A stretch of DNA of 64,000 nucleotides from JBBREP01 sp036501845 (GTDB lineage: Bacteria > Actinomycetota > Acidimicrobiia > IMCC26256 > PALSA-610), in the NCBI GenBank assembly GCA_036501845.1, contig DASXZO010000010.1, positions 1 through 64,000 on the forward strand, in the 5' to 3' direction. A model generated the notes under the pieces. It was not told the DNA's origin, ran no database searches, and saw nothing but the letters and a program-made list of their open reading frames with translations. This document shows, one piece after another, positions 1 to 8,667 of the stretch (the stretch's first letter is position 1; every line of letters begins with the position of its first letter). A program made the position numbers and the translations under genes.

Positions 1-91
1 TTGCGACGACGATGACAACCGCGTGCAACTCCGGTGCAACCGCTGAGGTGAACACGAGACAAACCCCCAGGTCGCGAGTTACCGTTGCGCC

Positions 92-1384
92 ATGCGCAAG
101 TGGGTTGGCATGGTCGCCGGCATCGCGTTGCTCGTCGGAGCAATGGCGACTCCCGCCGTCGCCTCGACGCCGACCGGCGTGCTCGACACCTCGTTCCACA
201 GCAGCGGCGAGGTGGCGATCGGATCGGCGTGGACCACGAGTGCGCTCGCGCCGGCGCCGAACAACGGCCTCTACCTCGCGCTCCAGTCGAACACGAGTCG
301 CAACGAACCCGTCCATGTCGCCCGGCTCACGAGTGCCGGCCGTCCCGATCCGACCTTCGGCAGCGGCGGTCACACCGACGTGTCGCTCGGGATCGGCGAC
401 TACAACGCTTCCTACGAGCTCGTGCCCGACGGCGCTGGGCTGCTCGTGGTAATCAACGATGTGAACCGCTCGTTCGGTCTCGTGCGCCTGACCGCGAACG
501 GGAAGATCGATACGACGTTCGGTAGCGGCGGCCGCGTCGTGTTCACCTATGCGTCCGGGCAATACAGCGAGACGATCCAGACCGCGCATGTCCTCGCGGA
601 CGGGCTCATCGAGCTCGTGTTGCAACGCTTGGCGTTCCCCGAGCGCGACACGCCACAGTCCGGCGGGCTCGATCTTGTTCGACTCCGTGCCAATGGCTCG
701 CCCGACTCGACGCTCGCGCCCTACGGCATCAAGAACCTTGTGAACTGGTCGGGCCAAGCAGAGGGCGAACGACCGCAGGCCGCGTTCACCAGCGACGGCA
801 AGGTCTACCTAGCGCTGCCTTATAGCGCTGGGCGCAGCATCCTCGAGCGCCGGACGACAAGCGGAGTATTCGACCCCACGTTCCACAGCAACGGCGTGCG
901 GCCGTACGCATGCCCCGACTGGCAACACATCCCGAGCGGGCCGATTCTGCGTGTCGACGCCCTCGGCCGCCCGCTGCTGTTCTGCACCTTGACCGCCGTC
1001 GAAAACCCCGTCCAGAACGACGTGTTCGTCGCGCGCCTCACCACGGCGGGCGCGGCCGACAACACCTTCGGCAGCGACGGACACTTTCGCGCCTGGCTTC
1101 ACTACGACGGCGATATCGACGACAACATGTATGGCACCGACGCCACCGATCGCGTCGTGTTCGCGTACCTGACCGACCAGGGCGCTCCGACGCACCTGCA
1201 CCTTGCGCGCTTCACGAGTGCCGGGATCGCTGACTCCACGTTCGGCACGAGCGGGGCATCCACGGTCACGTTCTCGCCCCGTTACAGAATCTCTGCGGGG
1301 CTTGCGTTCGGACCGAACCGCATCTACGCCTCGATGTACGACGTCGACCCGTTATCAGAGATCGCGATCGCCGTCCGTTCTTGA
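92..1384 (+). CDS. Secreted delta-60 repeat protein
   Basis: A 430-residue exported protein. The first 25 residues form a signal peptide (MRKW, a hydrophobic core, then a TPAVAS cleavage region). The rest is built from about seven delta-60 repeats, recognisable by the recurring pattern D-x-T-F-G-S-x-G (LDTSFHSSGEV, PDPTFGSGGH, IDTTFGSGGRV, ADNTFGSDGHF, ADSTFGTSGAS), which in this family build a beta-propeller-like fold. No catalytic residues are apparent, so the biochemical role is unknown. It is the only plus-strand gene before position 9508 and is convergent with the minus-strand HD-domain gene, whose stop codon directly abuts its own. The start is the ATG that places the signal peptide at the N terminus. 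Confidence 0.85.
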   Translation: MRKWVGMVAGIALLVGAMATPAVASTPTGVLDTSFHSSGEVAIGSAWTTSALAPAPNNGLYLALQSNTSRNEPVHVARLTSAGRPDPTFGSGGHTDVSLGIGDYNASYELVPDGAGLLVVINDVNRSFGLVRLTANGKIDTTFGSGGRVVFTYASGQYSETIQTAHVLADGLIELVLQRLAFPERDTPQSGGLDLVRLRANGSPDSTLAPYGIKNLVNWSGQAEGERPQAAFTSDGKVYLALPYSAGRSILERRTTSGVFDPTFHSNGVRPYACPDWQHIPSGPILRVDALGRPLLFCTLTAVENPVQNDVFVARLTTAGAADNTFGSDGHFRAWLHYDGDIDDNMYGTDATDRVVFAYLTDQGAPTHLHLARFTSAGIADSTFGTSGASTVTFSPRYRISAGLAFGPNRIYASMYDVDPLSEIAIAVRS

Positions 1385-1927
1385 TCAGTCGAGCTTTTCG
1401 CCATCGGCTTCGGCGAGGATCCGGCACACGTCGAGCGGGATGTCGGGCGTGGGCCACGCCGACGCGTCGTGGTGCGCTGCCGCCCACTGCGCGACGCGTT
1501 CGCGCCCACCTGCCACGCTCACGCGCACCGCGCCGAGCTCGGCGTGGTCGAGATAGAGCGCGCAACGACGCACGAACCCGCGACGTTCCTTCCATGCGTC
1601 GATCGTGCTGCGGCCGGCCATCGCACCGGCGACCGTGGCCACGGCCCGCCGGTACGGGCCGAAGTCGGCGTCGAGCTTGCCCACGTCGTGCAGCAGCGCG
1701 GCCGCGAGGTATTCCTCGTGATGATCGATGGCCGGGTCGAGCTCGAGGTCGGCGCGTTGGGCCACGGCAAGCCCCTCGTGCTGGTCGGCCCGGCCCAACT
1801 TCGCCCACACACCCTGTTCGGGCGGCGTGAGCAGCGACGCGACCCAGGCCGCGTCGAACGCGTCGACGCGCCGCGGCACGAGCGAGCCGAAGAAGCGTGC
1901 CACGAGATGCCCGGGGCGCGCGCTCAC
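1385..1927 (-). CDS. HD-domain hydrolase (putative metal-dependent phosphohydrolase)
   Basis: A 180-residue protein with an HD-type metal-binding signature: HHEEYLAAALLHDVGKLD in the middle and HHDASAW near the C terminus. In this superfamily the His and Asp residues bind divalent metal for phosphohydrolysis, often of nucleotides; the substrate cannot be deduced here. The GTG start was chosen because it overlaps the xerD stop as GTGA, implying translational coupling, and because the sequence upstream of it in this frame has the composition of the antisense of xerD. It is the last gene of a minus-strand run that begins with tlyA or the genes above it. Confidence 0.7.
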   Translation of the reverse strand: MSARPGHLVARFFGSLVPRRVDAFDAAWVASLLTPPEQGVWAKLGRADQHEGLAVAQRADLELDPAIDHHEEYLAAALLHDVGKLDADFGPYRRAVATVAGAMAGRSTIDAWKERRGFVRRCALYLDHAELGAVRVSVAGGRERVAQWAAAHHDASAWPTPDIPLDVCRILAEADGEKLD

Positions 1928-3003
1928 GGTGCGGCCCGCGCCGTCGCGCGGCGCGCACGCGGGTGGCTCGCGTCGTAGACCGCCCGCAACCGTTCGGGCG
2001 ACACCTTCGTGTACACCTGCGTGGTCGACACGCTGGCGTGGCCGAGCAACTCCTGCACCACACGAATGTCGGCGCCGTGGTCGAGCATGTGGGTGGCGCA
2101 CGAATGACGCAGCACGTGCGGGCTGATGCGATCGGCGAGCCCGACGCGCGCACCCATCGCGTGCACGATCTTCCAGCAGCCTTGGCGCGTAAGGCGTCCG
2201 CCGCGCGCGTTCAAGAACACGGCATCGCCGTCGCGAGCCGCCTTGGCGCGGGCTCCGGTGCCGTTGCGCAACGCCAGTCGGCCGCGACCGAGGTATTCGC
2301 GCAACGCCGCGCGGGCGGCACGTCCCACCGGCACCATGCGTTCCTTGTCGCCCTTGCCGAGCACACGCACCAGGCCGTCTTCGAGGTCGAGGGCGTCGAG
2401 ATCGAGCCCGACGAGCTCGCTGATACGGATCCCGGTGGCGTAGAGCAGCTCGAGAATCGCGCGGTCGCGTTGAGCGAGCGGATCGGTGCCGGTGACCGCG
2501 CCGAGCAGCGCGGCGATCTCGATCTCGTCGAGCGCTTTGGGAATGCCCTGCGGCACGCGCGGCGCCTCCACCACCTCACTCGCGTCGGTGGCGAGCAGGC
2601 CTTCGCCCACGAGGAAGCCGTGGAAGGAACGCACCGCAACCAGTGCACGAGCGATCGACGCCGGGGCGAGCAACTGCGCACCGTCGTCGTCCTGCAGTTC
2701 CCGCAAATGGTGCACGTAGGCCGCCACCATCTGCTCGTCGATCGCCGCGGCGTCGGTGATTCCCCGCGCCCGCACAAACGCTTCGTAGCGCGCGAGGTCG
2801 CGCCGATACGCGGCGCGCGTGTTCACCGCGAGCCGACGTTCGACGGTGAGCCACAGCTCGTGCTCTGCGAGCTGCCCCGCTAATGCACCCCCGCTCGCCT
2901 GCGGCTCGCGCCCCGAGGGGCGTTCGGACGCTCGCTCCGCTCGCCGGCGTGCTGCGCGCTCATCTCGCTCCTCCGTCGCTCCTGAGCCGCTCCGCTCGCC
3001 CAT
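1924..3003 (-). CDS. xerD: Tyrosine site-specific recombinase XerD-like
   Basis: A tyrosine recombinase of 359 residues, expected to act with a partner in resolving chromosome dimers at dif. The N-terminal SAM-like domain contains VERRLAVNTRAAYRRDL. The catalytic residues are visible in order: Arg in ATGIRISEL, Lys in GKGDKERMVPV, the HVLRHSCATHML box, His in LLGHASVSTTQ and the Tyr in QVYTKVS. It is about 60 residues longer than typical XerD. Some of this is an Arg/Ala-rich insert (RGRLALRNGTGARAKAARDG). The rest is a 40-residue N-terminal extension encoded by a dispersed GC-rich repeat that lies between pyrG and the conserved part of xerD. The ATG at 3003 is the first start after the pyrG stop, and no other ATG or GTG in frame precedes the core domain. 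Confidence 0.88.
   Translation of the reverse strand: MGERSGSGATEERDERAARRRAERASERPSGREPQASGGALAGQLAEHELWLTVERRLAVNTRAAYRRDLARYEAFVRARGITDAAAIDEQMVAAYVHHLRELQDDDGAQLLAPASIARALVAVRSFHGFLVGEGLLATDASEVVEAPRVPQGIPKALDEIEIAALLGAVTGTDPLAQRDRAILELLYATGIRISELVGLDLDALDLEDGLVRVLGKGDKERMVPVGRAARAALREYLGRGRLALRNGTGARAKAARDGDAVFLNARGGRLTRQGCWKIVHAMGARVGLADRISPHVLRHSCATHMLDHGADIRVVQELLGHASVSTTQVYTKVSPERLRAVYDASHPRARRATARAAP
2885..2914 (-). repeat. Dispersed 30-bp GC-rich repeat, copy 1
   Basis: This 30-bp stretch matches the segment at 34118-34147 at 29 of 30 positions. On the minus strand the core reads GGCGCGAGCCGCAAGCGAGC or GGCGCGAGCCGCAGGCGAGC. Here it is translated as part of the XerD N-terminal extension (GREPQASGG). 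A looser relative lies at about 31957-31985, inside the argD start region, where it encodes GPEPQALGG. All three copies sit at gene junctions in the same orientation. Confidence 0.7.
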
Positions 3004-3022
3004 GGACGTCGTGCGGAGCGCC

Positions 3023-4672
3023 TCAGCGGGCCGCGGCAGGGATTTCGATCGGGATGTGCGGCAGCCGGCCTTCGGCCCGGAACTTCGCGGCGGCGACGAA
3101 GCCGGCAAAGAGCGGGTGCGGCCGATTCGGGCGGCTCTTGAACTCGGGGTGCGCCTGCGTGGCGACGAAGAACGGGTGGTCGCTCTCCTGCAACTCGATG
3201 AACTCGACGAGGCGCTCGTCGGGCGAGGTACCCGACATCACGAGACCGGCATCTTCGAGCGGCGCGCGGTAGCGGTTGTTCACTTCGTAGCGGTGACGGT
3301 GCCGTTCGTACACGTTCTGCTCGCCGTAGAGCTCGCGTACGATCGTGCCGTCGCGCAGGCGCGCCGGGCACGAACCGAGCCGCATCGTGCCGCCCTTGTC
3401 GACCACGTCGCGCTGATCGTCCATGAGGTCGATCACCGGATGCGGCGAATGCGCGTCGAATTCGCTCGAGTTGGCGCCTGCGAGCCCGCACACGTTGCGG
3501 GCGTACTCGATGACCGCGCAGTGCAGACCGAGGCACAGGCCGAGGAACGGCACACCCTGTTCACGCGCGTAGGTGACCGCCGCGATCTTGCCTTCGATGC
3601 CGCGCACGCCGAACCCTCCGGGCACGACGATGCCGTCGAGATCCTGGAGCCGTCCCTGCGCGAGCAGGCCTTCGGCCTCGTCGGACGCGATCCAGTCGAA
3701 GGCGATGTCGGCGCCGCACGCGAAGCCGCCGTGGCGCACGGCCTCGACCACCGACAGGTAGGCGTCCTGTAGCTGCACGTATTTGCCGACGATGCCGATG
3801 CGCACCGTGCTGTCGACCGCGCGCACGCGCCGCACGAGCTCCTTCCACTCGGTGAGGTCGGTCTCGCCGCCTTCGAGTTGCAAGGCCTTGCACACGTAGT
3901 CGTCGAAGCCCTCTTCGTGCAGCACGAGCGGGATCTCGTAGAGGCTGCTCGCATCGACCGCGCTCACGATGCCCGACACCGGCACGTCGCACAGCGCCGA
4001 GATCTTCTCCTTCAGCCGGTACGGGATCGGCCGGTCGGAGCGGCACACGATCGCGTCGGGTTGGATGCCGCGGCTGCGCAACTCGGTGACCGAGTGCTGC
4101 GTGGGCTTGGTCTTCTGCTCACCCGACGGACCGATGAACGGCACCAGCGTGACGTGCACGTAGAACACGTTGTGCGCGCCGGCGTCCTTCTTGAACTGCC
4201 GGATCGCCTCGAGGAACGGAAGGATCTCGATGTCGCCGACGGTGCCGCCGATCTCGGTGATCACCACGTCGACATCGTCGGCCGCGAGGGCCGAGATACG
4301 GTCCTTGATCTCGTTGGTGATGTGCGGGATCACCTGCACGGTGTCGCCGAGGTACGCGCCCTTGCGTTCCTTGGCCAGCACCGACTGGTAGATCGAGCCG
4401 GTGGTGGCGTTCGAGCGGCGCGACAGCTCCACGTCGACGAAACGCTCGTAGTGGCCGAGGTCGAGGTCGGTCTCGCCGCCGTCGTTGGTGACGAACACCT
4501 CGCCGTGCTGGAACGGGTTCATCGTGCCGGGGTCGACGTTGATGTAGGGATCGAGCTTCTGGATCGTGACTCGCAGCCCCCGGCTCTTCAGCAGCCGGCC
4601 CAACGAGCTCGCGGTGAGCCCCTTGCCGAGGCTCGAGGCGACACCCCCCGTCACGAAGACGTGCTTGACCAC
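3023..4672 (-). CDS. pyrG: CTP synthase
   Basis: This enzyme converts UTP to CTP using ATP and glutamine. The 549-residue protein has the N-terminal amidoligase domain with the P-loop GGVASSLGKGL (about residues 9-19), and a C-terminal class I glutamine amidotransferase domain with the nucleophile Cys in LGLCLGLHCAVIE and the His/Glu pair in QAHPEF. Length matches the family. The GTG at 4672 is preferred because GGAGG lies about 8 bases upstream; an in-frame GTG at 4687 overlaps that ribosome-binding site. A 144-base gap separates it from recN, and xerD follows 19 bases downstream. Confidence 0.97.
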   Translation of the reverse strand: MVKHVFVTGGVASSLGKGLTASSLGRLLKSRGLRVTIQKLDPYINVDPGTMNPFQHGEVFVTNDGGETDLDLGHYERFVDVELSRRSNATTGSIYQSVLAKERKGAYLGDTVQVIPHITNEIKDRISALAADDVDVVITEIGGTVGDIEILPFLEAIRQFKKDAGAHNVFYVHVTLVPFIGPSGEQKTKPTQHSVTELRSRGIQPDAIVCRSDRPIPYRLKEKISALCDVPVSGIVSAVDASSLYEIPLVLHEEGFDDYVCKALQLEGGETDLTEWKELVRRVRAVDSTVRIGIVGKYVQLQDAYLSVVEAVRHGGFACGADIAFDWIASDEAEGLLAQGRLQDLDGIVVPGGFGVRGIEGKIAAVTYAREQGVPFLGLCLGLHCAVIEYARNVCGLAGANSSEFDAHSPHPVIDLMDDQRDVVDKGGTMRLGSCPARLRDGTIVRELYGEQNVYERHRHRYEVNNRYRAPLEDAGLVMSGTSPDERLVEFIELQESDHPFFVATQAHPEFKSRPNRPHPLFAGFVAAAKFRAEGRLPHIPIEIPAAAR

Positions 4673-4816
4673 TCCGGCAACCTCCACAAATGCGTCCGAC
4701 GTGCGTGCGGCTGGACGCGGGCGTATGCGGGCGCGACGAATGACACCTCAAGTTCCGGTGTCCGGCGGGCTCCGTAACGGCTCCGCAGCAACGAATCGAC
4801 AACGTCGATCTGATCG

Positions 4817-6511
4817 CTACGAGCCGTCCCGCGTGGCACGTGCGACGGTACCACGGGGACGACGCCGCTTTGTGCCATCGCGCGGTGGGCCGTCACCGGA
4901 GAGCAACTCACGTGCGTGGGCCTGGGCGCTGGCCGAGCTGCCGGCACCGCCGAGCATGCGAGCCACCTCGTGCACACGCGCATCGTCGAGCAGCAGCTCC
5001 ACCTGGGCCTCGGTGCGGCCCTGCACTTCGTGCTTCGACACGTGCAGTTGCGCATCCGCGGTGGCCGCCACCTGCGCGAGGTGCGTCACGCACAACACCT
5101 GGTGTGACTGGCCGAGCGTGGCGAGTGCTCGCCCGACCGCAACGCCGGCTTCGCCACCGAGGCCCGCGTCCACCTCGTCGAACACCAGCGTGGGCGGGGC
5201 CTGCGAGAGCACGACTCGGATGGCGAGCATCGTGCGCGACAGCTCGCCGCCCGACGCGGCCTTGGCCAGCGGCCGAGGCGGCTCGCCCGGATTCGGTGCG
5301 AGCACGAATGTGACCGCGTCGATGCCGTCTTCCGACAGTGGCGCGTCGTCGAGCACGATGTCGAAGGTGGCGGCACCGAGCGCGAGTTCGTGCAAATGTT
5401 CGGTGACCGCCGCGGCGAGTCCTGGCGCGGCTGCTGTGCGTGCCGCTCGCAACTTGCGGGCGGCTTTGTCGGCACCGGCACGCGCGTCGGCGCGTTGTTG
5501 TTCCAGCTCGCCGACGAGCTCGTCGTGACCCACCAACTCTTCGAGGCGGGCCCGCGATTCGTCTGCGTACGCGAGCACGTCGGCGAGCGTCTCGCCGTAC
5601 TTGCGCCGCAGCTCGCGCAGGCGCTGGCGGCGGGCGACCGCCTCGGCGAGCTGCTCGGGATCGGCCTGGATCGAGTCGTGGCGCAGGCGTAGGTCGTGCA
5701 CGAGCTCCGACAACTCGGCTTGCACCCCCCGGCCTCGCGCCACGACGTCGGCGAGCGGAGTGGGGAACGTCTCGAGCGCGGCGACGGCCTGTCCGGTGGC
5801 ATCGGAGGCGGCACCTTCGAGCGCGGCATGCGCATCCGCGAGCACGCGGCGCAGCTCGTCGGCGTCGCCGAGCAATGTGATCTTCGCGTCGAGCTCGGCC
5901 TCTTCGTCGGCGGTGATGCCCGTTTCGTCGATGTCGGTGATCTGGAAGCGCAGCAGATCGATCTCGCGCGCGCGGCTCCGCGTGTCGCCGCCGAGAGACG
6001 CGAGGCGCGCGTCGATTGCCGACACATCGCCGAGCGCAGATCGCAACGCGGCGCGCGGCTTCTCGGCCGCGGTGCCGGCGAAGGCATCGAGCAGATGTCG
6101 CTGCTCGGCCGGCGCAAGCAGGCTCTGCTGCTCCCACTGGCCGTGCAGGTCGACGAGCGTGCGGCCGCGCGCCGCCAGCTCGCCGACGGTGGCGAGATTG
6201 CCGTCGATGTAGGCGCGACTCCGACCGCCCGCCGCCACGACGCGAGCGAGCACGAACTCATTGCTGGCGTCGACCCCAGCACCTTCGTCGCTGTCGCCGT
6301 CGACGAAGCGAGCTTCCACACGAGCCTCGTCGGCGCCTGCGCGCACCAGGGTGGCGTCGGCGCGCGCGCCGAGCAGGAGCGCGACCGCTTCGACGAGCAG
6401 CGTCTTGCCCGCGCCGGTCTCACCGGTGATCGTCGTGAAACCGTCGCCGAGCACGAGTTGGAGCTCGGAGATGATCCCAAGATTCGTGACACGGAGCTCG
6501 ACAAGCGACAT
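4817..6511 (-). CDS. recN: DNA repair ATPase RecN
   Basis: An SMC-like ATPase of 564 residues acting in recombinational repair of double-strand breaks. The Walker A motif GETGAGKT is at residues 30-37. The centre is a long alpha-helical, coiled-coil-like region rich in Glu, Arg and Ala. The C-terminal half carries the ABC signature (SGGELSRTMLAI) and Walker B (LVFDEVDAGLGGE). The ATG at 6511 gives the canonical N terminus MSLVELRVTNLGI; the open frame continues upstream only as the antisense of nadK. The nadK-recN order on one strand is widespread in Actinobacteria, and the gap to nadK is only 20 bases, so the two are probably cotranscribed. Confidence 0.96.
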   Translation of the reverse strand: MSLVELRVTNLGIISELQLVLGDGFTTITGETGAGKTLLVEAVALLLGARADATLVRAGADEARVEARFVDGDSDEGAGVDASNEFVLARVVAAGGRSRAYIDGNLATVGELAARGRTLVDLHGQWEQQSLLAPAEQRHLLDAFAGTAAEKPRAALRSALGDVSAIDARLASLGGDTRSRAREIDLLRFQITDIDETGITADEEAELDAKITLLGDADELRRVLADAHAALEGAASDATGQAVAALETFPTPLADVVARGRGVQAELSELVHDLRLRHDSIQADPEQLAEAVARRQRLRELRRKYGETLADVLAYADESRARLEELVGHDELVGELEQQRADARAGADKAARKLRAARTAAAPGLAAAVTEHLHELALGAATFDIVLDDAPLSEDGIDAVTFVLAPNPGEPPRPLAKAASGGELSRTMLAIRVVLSQAPPTLVFDEVDAGLGGEAGVAVGRALATLGQSHQVLCVTHLAQVAATADAQLHVSKHEVQGRTEAQVELLLDDARVHEVARMLGGAGSSASAQAHARELLSGDGPPRDGTKRRRPRGTVARATRDGS

Positions 6512-6531
6512 GTGCAATCGGCCTCGGGCGC

Positions 6532-7383
6532 TCAGCGGTCGGGCAACGAGAACTTGGCCTTCAAGATCTGGTGGAAGCCCACCTCGCGCGGCGCCACGAT
6601 CGTGATCGGCTCGTCGGCCACGCGGCAGCGCACGCGCGCGCCCACGCCCAGCTCGCAGCAGCGGCGCCCGTCGACGAACAGCACCACCGCGCATTCGTCG
6701 ATCACCGACATCTCGATGGTCTCGTCGGCCGCGAGCACGAGCGAGCGATCGAAGAGCATGTGCGGCGACACCGGCGTGAGGGCAAGGAGCCGACCGGTGG
6801 GCGACACGATCGGACCGCGCACCGAGAAGCTGTACGCCGTCGACCCGGTGGGCGTGCTCACGATCACACCGTCGGCCGCGTAGGTGGTGAACGGCGCGCC
6901 GTTGATGGCGACCTCGAGGCGTACGAGCCGGCCGCTGTCGACCCGTTCGAGCACCACTTCGTTCAGCCCGAACCAGCGCACCTCGCGTTGCGGCGTGTCG
7001 GCGAGGCACTCCACCATCGATCGCTGTTGCACATCGAAGTCACCGCTGGCGATGCGGTCGAGCGCGCTCTCGAGCTCCGATGCTTCGAAGGCGTTGAGGT
7101 AGCCGAGCTGGCCGGCGTTGACGCCGACGATCGGCACCGTGGTGGGGTACACGAGGTCGACGGTGTGGAGCATCGTGCCGTCGCCGCCGATCGACATGAT
7201 CAGGTCGACGCCCGTCGCGAGTTCGGCCCCGTCCACGAGCGTGGCACCCGGGGGCGCCGGCGCGCGCTCCGACGACGCAACCTGCACCGCCACGCCCTGT
7301 TCGGCGCACCACTTCGCGGCGCGCGCCGCCAATTCCATCGCCACGGGGCGATCGGGGTTGACGACGAGGGCGATGGCCTTCAC
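6532..7383 (-). CDS. nadK: NAD kinase
   Basis: This enzyme phosphorylates NAD to NADP. The 283-residue protein shows the family motifs: the GGDGT motif in MSIGGDGTMLHT, the NxGxLGYL-type motif in GVNAGQLGYLN, and the conserved TPTGSTAYSFSV segment. The GTG start at 7383 overlaps the tlyA stop as GTGA, so it is coupled to tlyA. An apparent N-terminal extension of the reading frame is antisense-like and overlaps tlyA, so it is not used. Length is typical. Confidence 0.96.
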   Translation of the reverse strand: MKAIALVVNPDRPVAMELAARAAKWCAEQGVAVQVASSERAPAPPGATLVDGAELATGVDLIMSIGGDGTMLHTVDLVYPTTVPIVGVNAGQLGYLNAFEASELESALDRIASGDFDVQQRSMVECLADTPQREVRWFGLNEVVLERVDSGRLVRLEVAINGAPFTTYAADGVIVSTPTGSTAYSFSVRGPIVSPTGRLLALTPVSPHMLFDRSLVLAADETIEMSVIDECAVVLFVDGRRCCELGVGARVRCRVADEPITIVAPREVGFHQILKAKFSLPDR

Positions 7384-8225
7384 GAGGAGGCATTCTCGCC
7401 GCTCGGGCCACCAGGTTGGGTGACGTTCCCCGCGATATCGCCGGTGGTGTCGCCCGCCGCCAGCGCTTCGAGGGCGGCCACGGCGAGTTGGGGGCCAGTC
7501 CCGCGGGCGTGGAACAGGAACTCGCGGTTCCCGTCGGCGCCGTGGATCGGTGAGGCGACCGCGGCCACCGTGACCAGGCCCTGCTCTGCGAGCGCGCCGG
7601 CCACCTCCAACAGCACGGCCGCATGCACCGTCCGATCGCGGATCACGCCGCCCTTGCCGACACGACTCCGTCCCGCCTCGAACTGGGGTTTCACGAGCAG
7701 CACGAAGTCGCCGTCTTGGCGCGTGCAACGCACGAGCGCGGGCGCGACCGTGCGCAAGGAGATGAAGCTGAGGTCGGCCACGCACCCGTCGACCGGCCCG
7801 CCGATGTCGTCGGGCTCGAGGTTGCGCACGTTGGTGCGATCGTGCACCACCACGCGAGGGTCGCGTTGCAACGACCAGGCGAGCTGGCCGTGGCCCACGT
7901 CGACCGCGTGCACGCACGCCGCGCCTCGTTGCAAGAGGCAGTCGGTGAAGCCACCAGTGGACGCGCCGGCGTCGAGCCAGGTACCGCCGGACACCTCCAC
8001 TGCGAAGGCGTCGAGCGCGGCGGCGAGCTTGAGTCCGCCGCGCGACACGTAGGGGCTGGGTTCTCCGGCCCGCTCGATCGGATCGGCGTCGGACACCTGG
8101 CGGGCCGGGTTGTCGGCCGGCGCGCCGCCAACGGTGACACGCCCTTGCTGTACTGCTTCGACGGCATCGGCGCGGCTGCGGGCCAGGCCGCGCCGCACGA
8201 GCTCAGCATCGAGCCGGCGGCGCAC
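7380..8225 (-). CDS. tlyA: TlyA family rRNA (cytidine-2'-O)-methyltransferase
   Basis: A 281-residue protein with an N-terminal S4 RNA-binding domain (RRRLDAELVRRGLARSRADA, about residues 2-60) followed by an FtsJ/RrmJ-type SAM methyltransferase fold (DAGASTGGFTDCLLQ motif I; LLVKPQFEAG near the catalytic Lys). TlyA proteins 2'-O-methylate rRNA and in mycobacteria influence capreomycin sensitivity. It sits directly upstream of nadK with a 4-base overlap. The start is the ATG preceding RRRLDAELVRRG, and the Lys/Ala-rich gene ends one base upstream of this frame. Confidence 0.94.
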   Translation of the reverse strand: MRRRLDAELVRRGLARSRADAVEAVQQGRVTVGGAPADNPARQVSDADPIERAGEPSPYVSRGGLKLAAALDAFAVEVSGGTWLDAGASTGGFTDCLLQRGAACVHAVDVGHGQLAWSLQRDPRVVVHDRTNVRNLEPDDIGGPVDGCVADLSFISLRTVAPALVRCTRQDGDFVLLVKPQFEAGRSRVGKGGVIRDRTVHAAVLLEVAGALAEQGLVTVAAVASPIHGADGNREFLFHARGTGPQLAVAALEALAAGDTTGDIAGNVTQPGGPSGENASS

Positions 8226-8226
8226 T

Positions 8227-8604
8227 TCAGCCGGCGGTCGCGGCCTTCTTGGCCGCGGTCTTCTTGGCCGTCGACTTCTTCGCAGTCGACTTCTTCGCCG
8301 CGGTCTTCTTTGCCGTCGACTTCTTCGCGGTCGACTTCGTTGCCGCGGTCTTCTTCGCGGTCGACTTCGTTGCCGCGGTCTTCTTCGCGATCGACTTCCC
8401 GGGCGCCTTCTTTGCGGGCGCCGGGCGCAGGCCGAGCGCGCGCAGCTGGCGTTCCACCTCGCGCCGCACGATCTGGGTGAGCGCCTCGGTGCCGCGCTTG
8501 CCCGCGGCGAGCGCCTCTTCGATCGCGGCCGACGCCTTGTCGCGCTGTGCCTGGCCGCGGTCGACGATGTCGTCGAGCACTGCCTTCACGGGTGTCCTGG
8601 CCAT
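8227..8604 (-). CDS. Small Lys/Ala-rich histone-H1-like protein
   Basis: A 125-residue protein in two parts. Residues 1-60 are predicted helical (MARTPVKAVLDDIVDRGQ, EEALAAGKRGTEALTQIVRR). Residues 65-125 are a low-complexity basic tail of repeating KKTAATKSTA and KKSTAKKTAA units. Such tails resemble eukaryotic histone H1 and the C terminus of mycobacterial HupB and usually bind DNA or polyanions, but the N-terminal part is not an HU fold that I can recognise, so function is only inferred. It lies between the HAD phosphatase gene and tlyA on the same strand. The tail is coded by a degenerate tandem repeat at 8230-8410. Confidence 0.72.
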   Translation of the reverse strand: MARTPVKAVLDDIVDRGQAQRDKASAAIEEALAAGKRGTEALTQIVRREVERQLRALGLRPAPAKKAPGKSIAKKTAATKSTAKKTAATKSTAKKSTAKKTAAKKSTAKKSTAKKTAAKKAATAG

Positions 8605-8667
8605 GTTCGGGTCCTCTCGTGATCTTCGTGCGCGATGCGCGGTCCCGCCCAGGGCAATCCGTGGATG

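Noticed and set aside
8230..8410. Tandem repeat resembling a CRISPR-like array
   Set aside because: The units are short, contiguous and in frame, encoding the Lys/Ala tail; there are no spacers.
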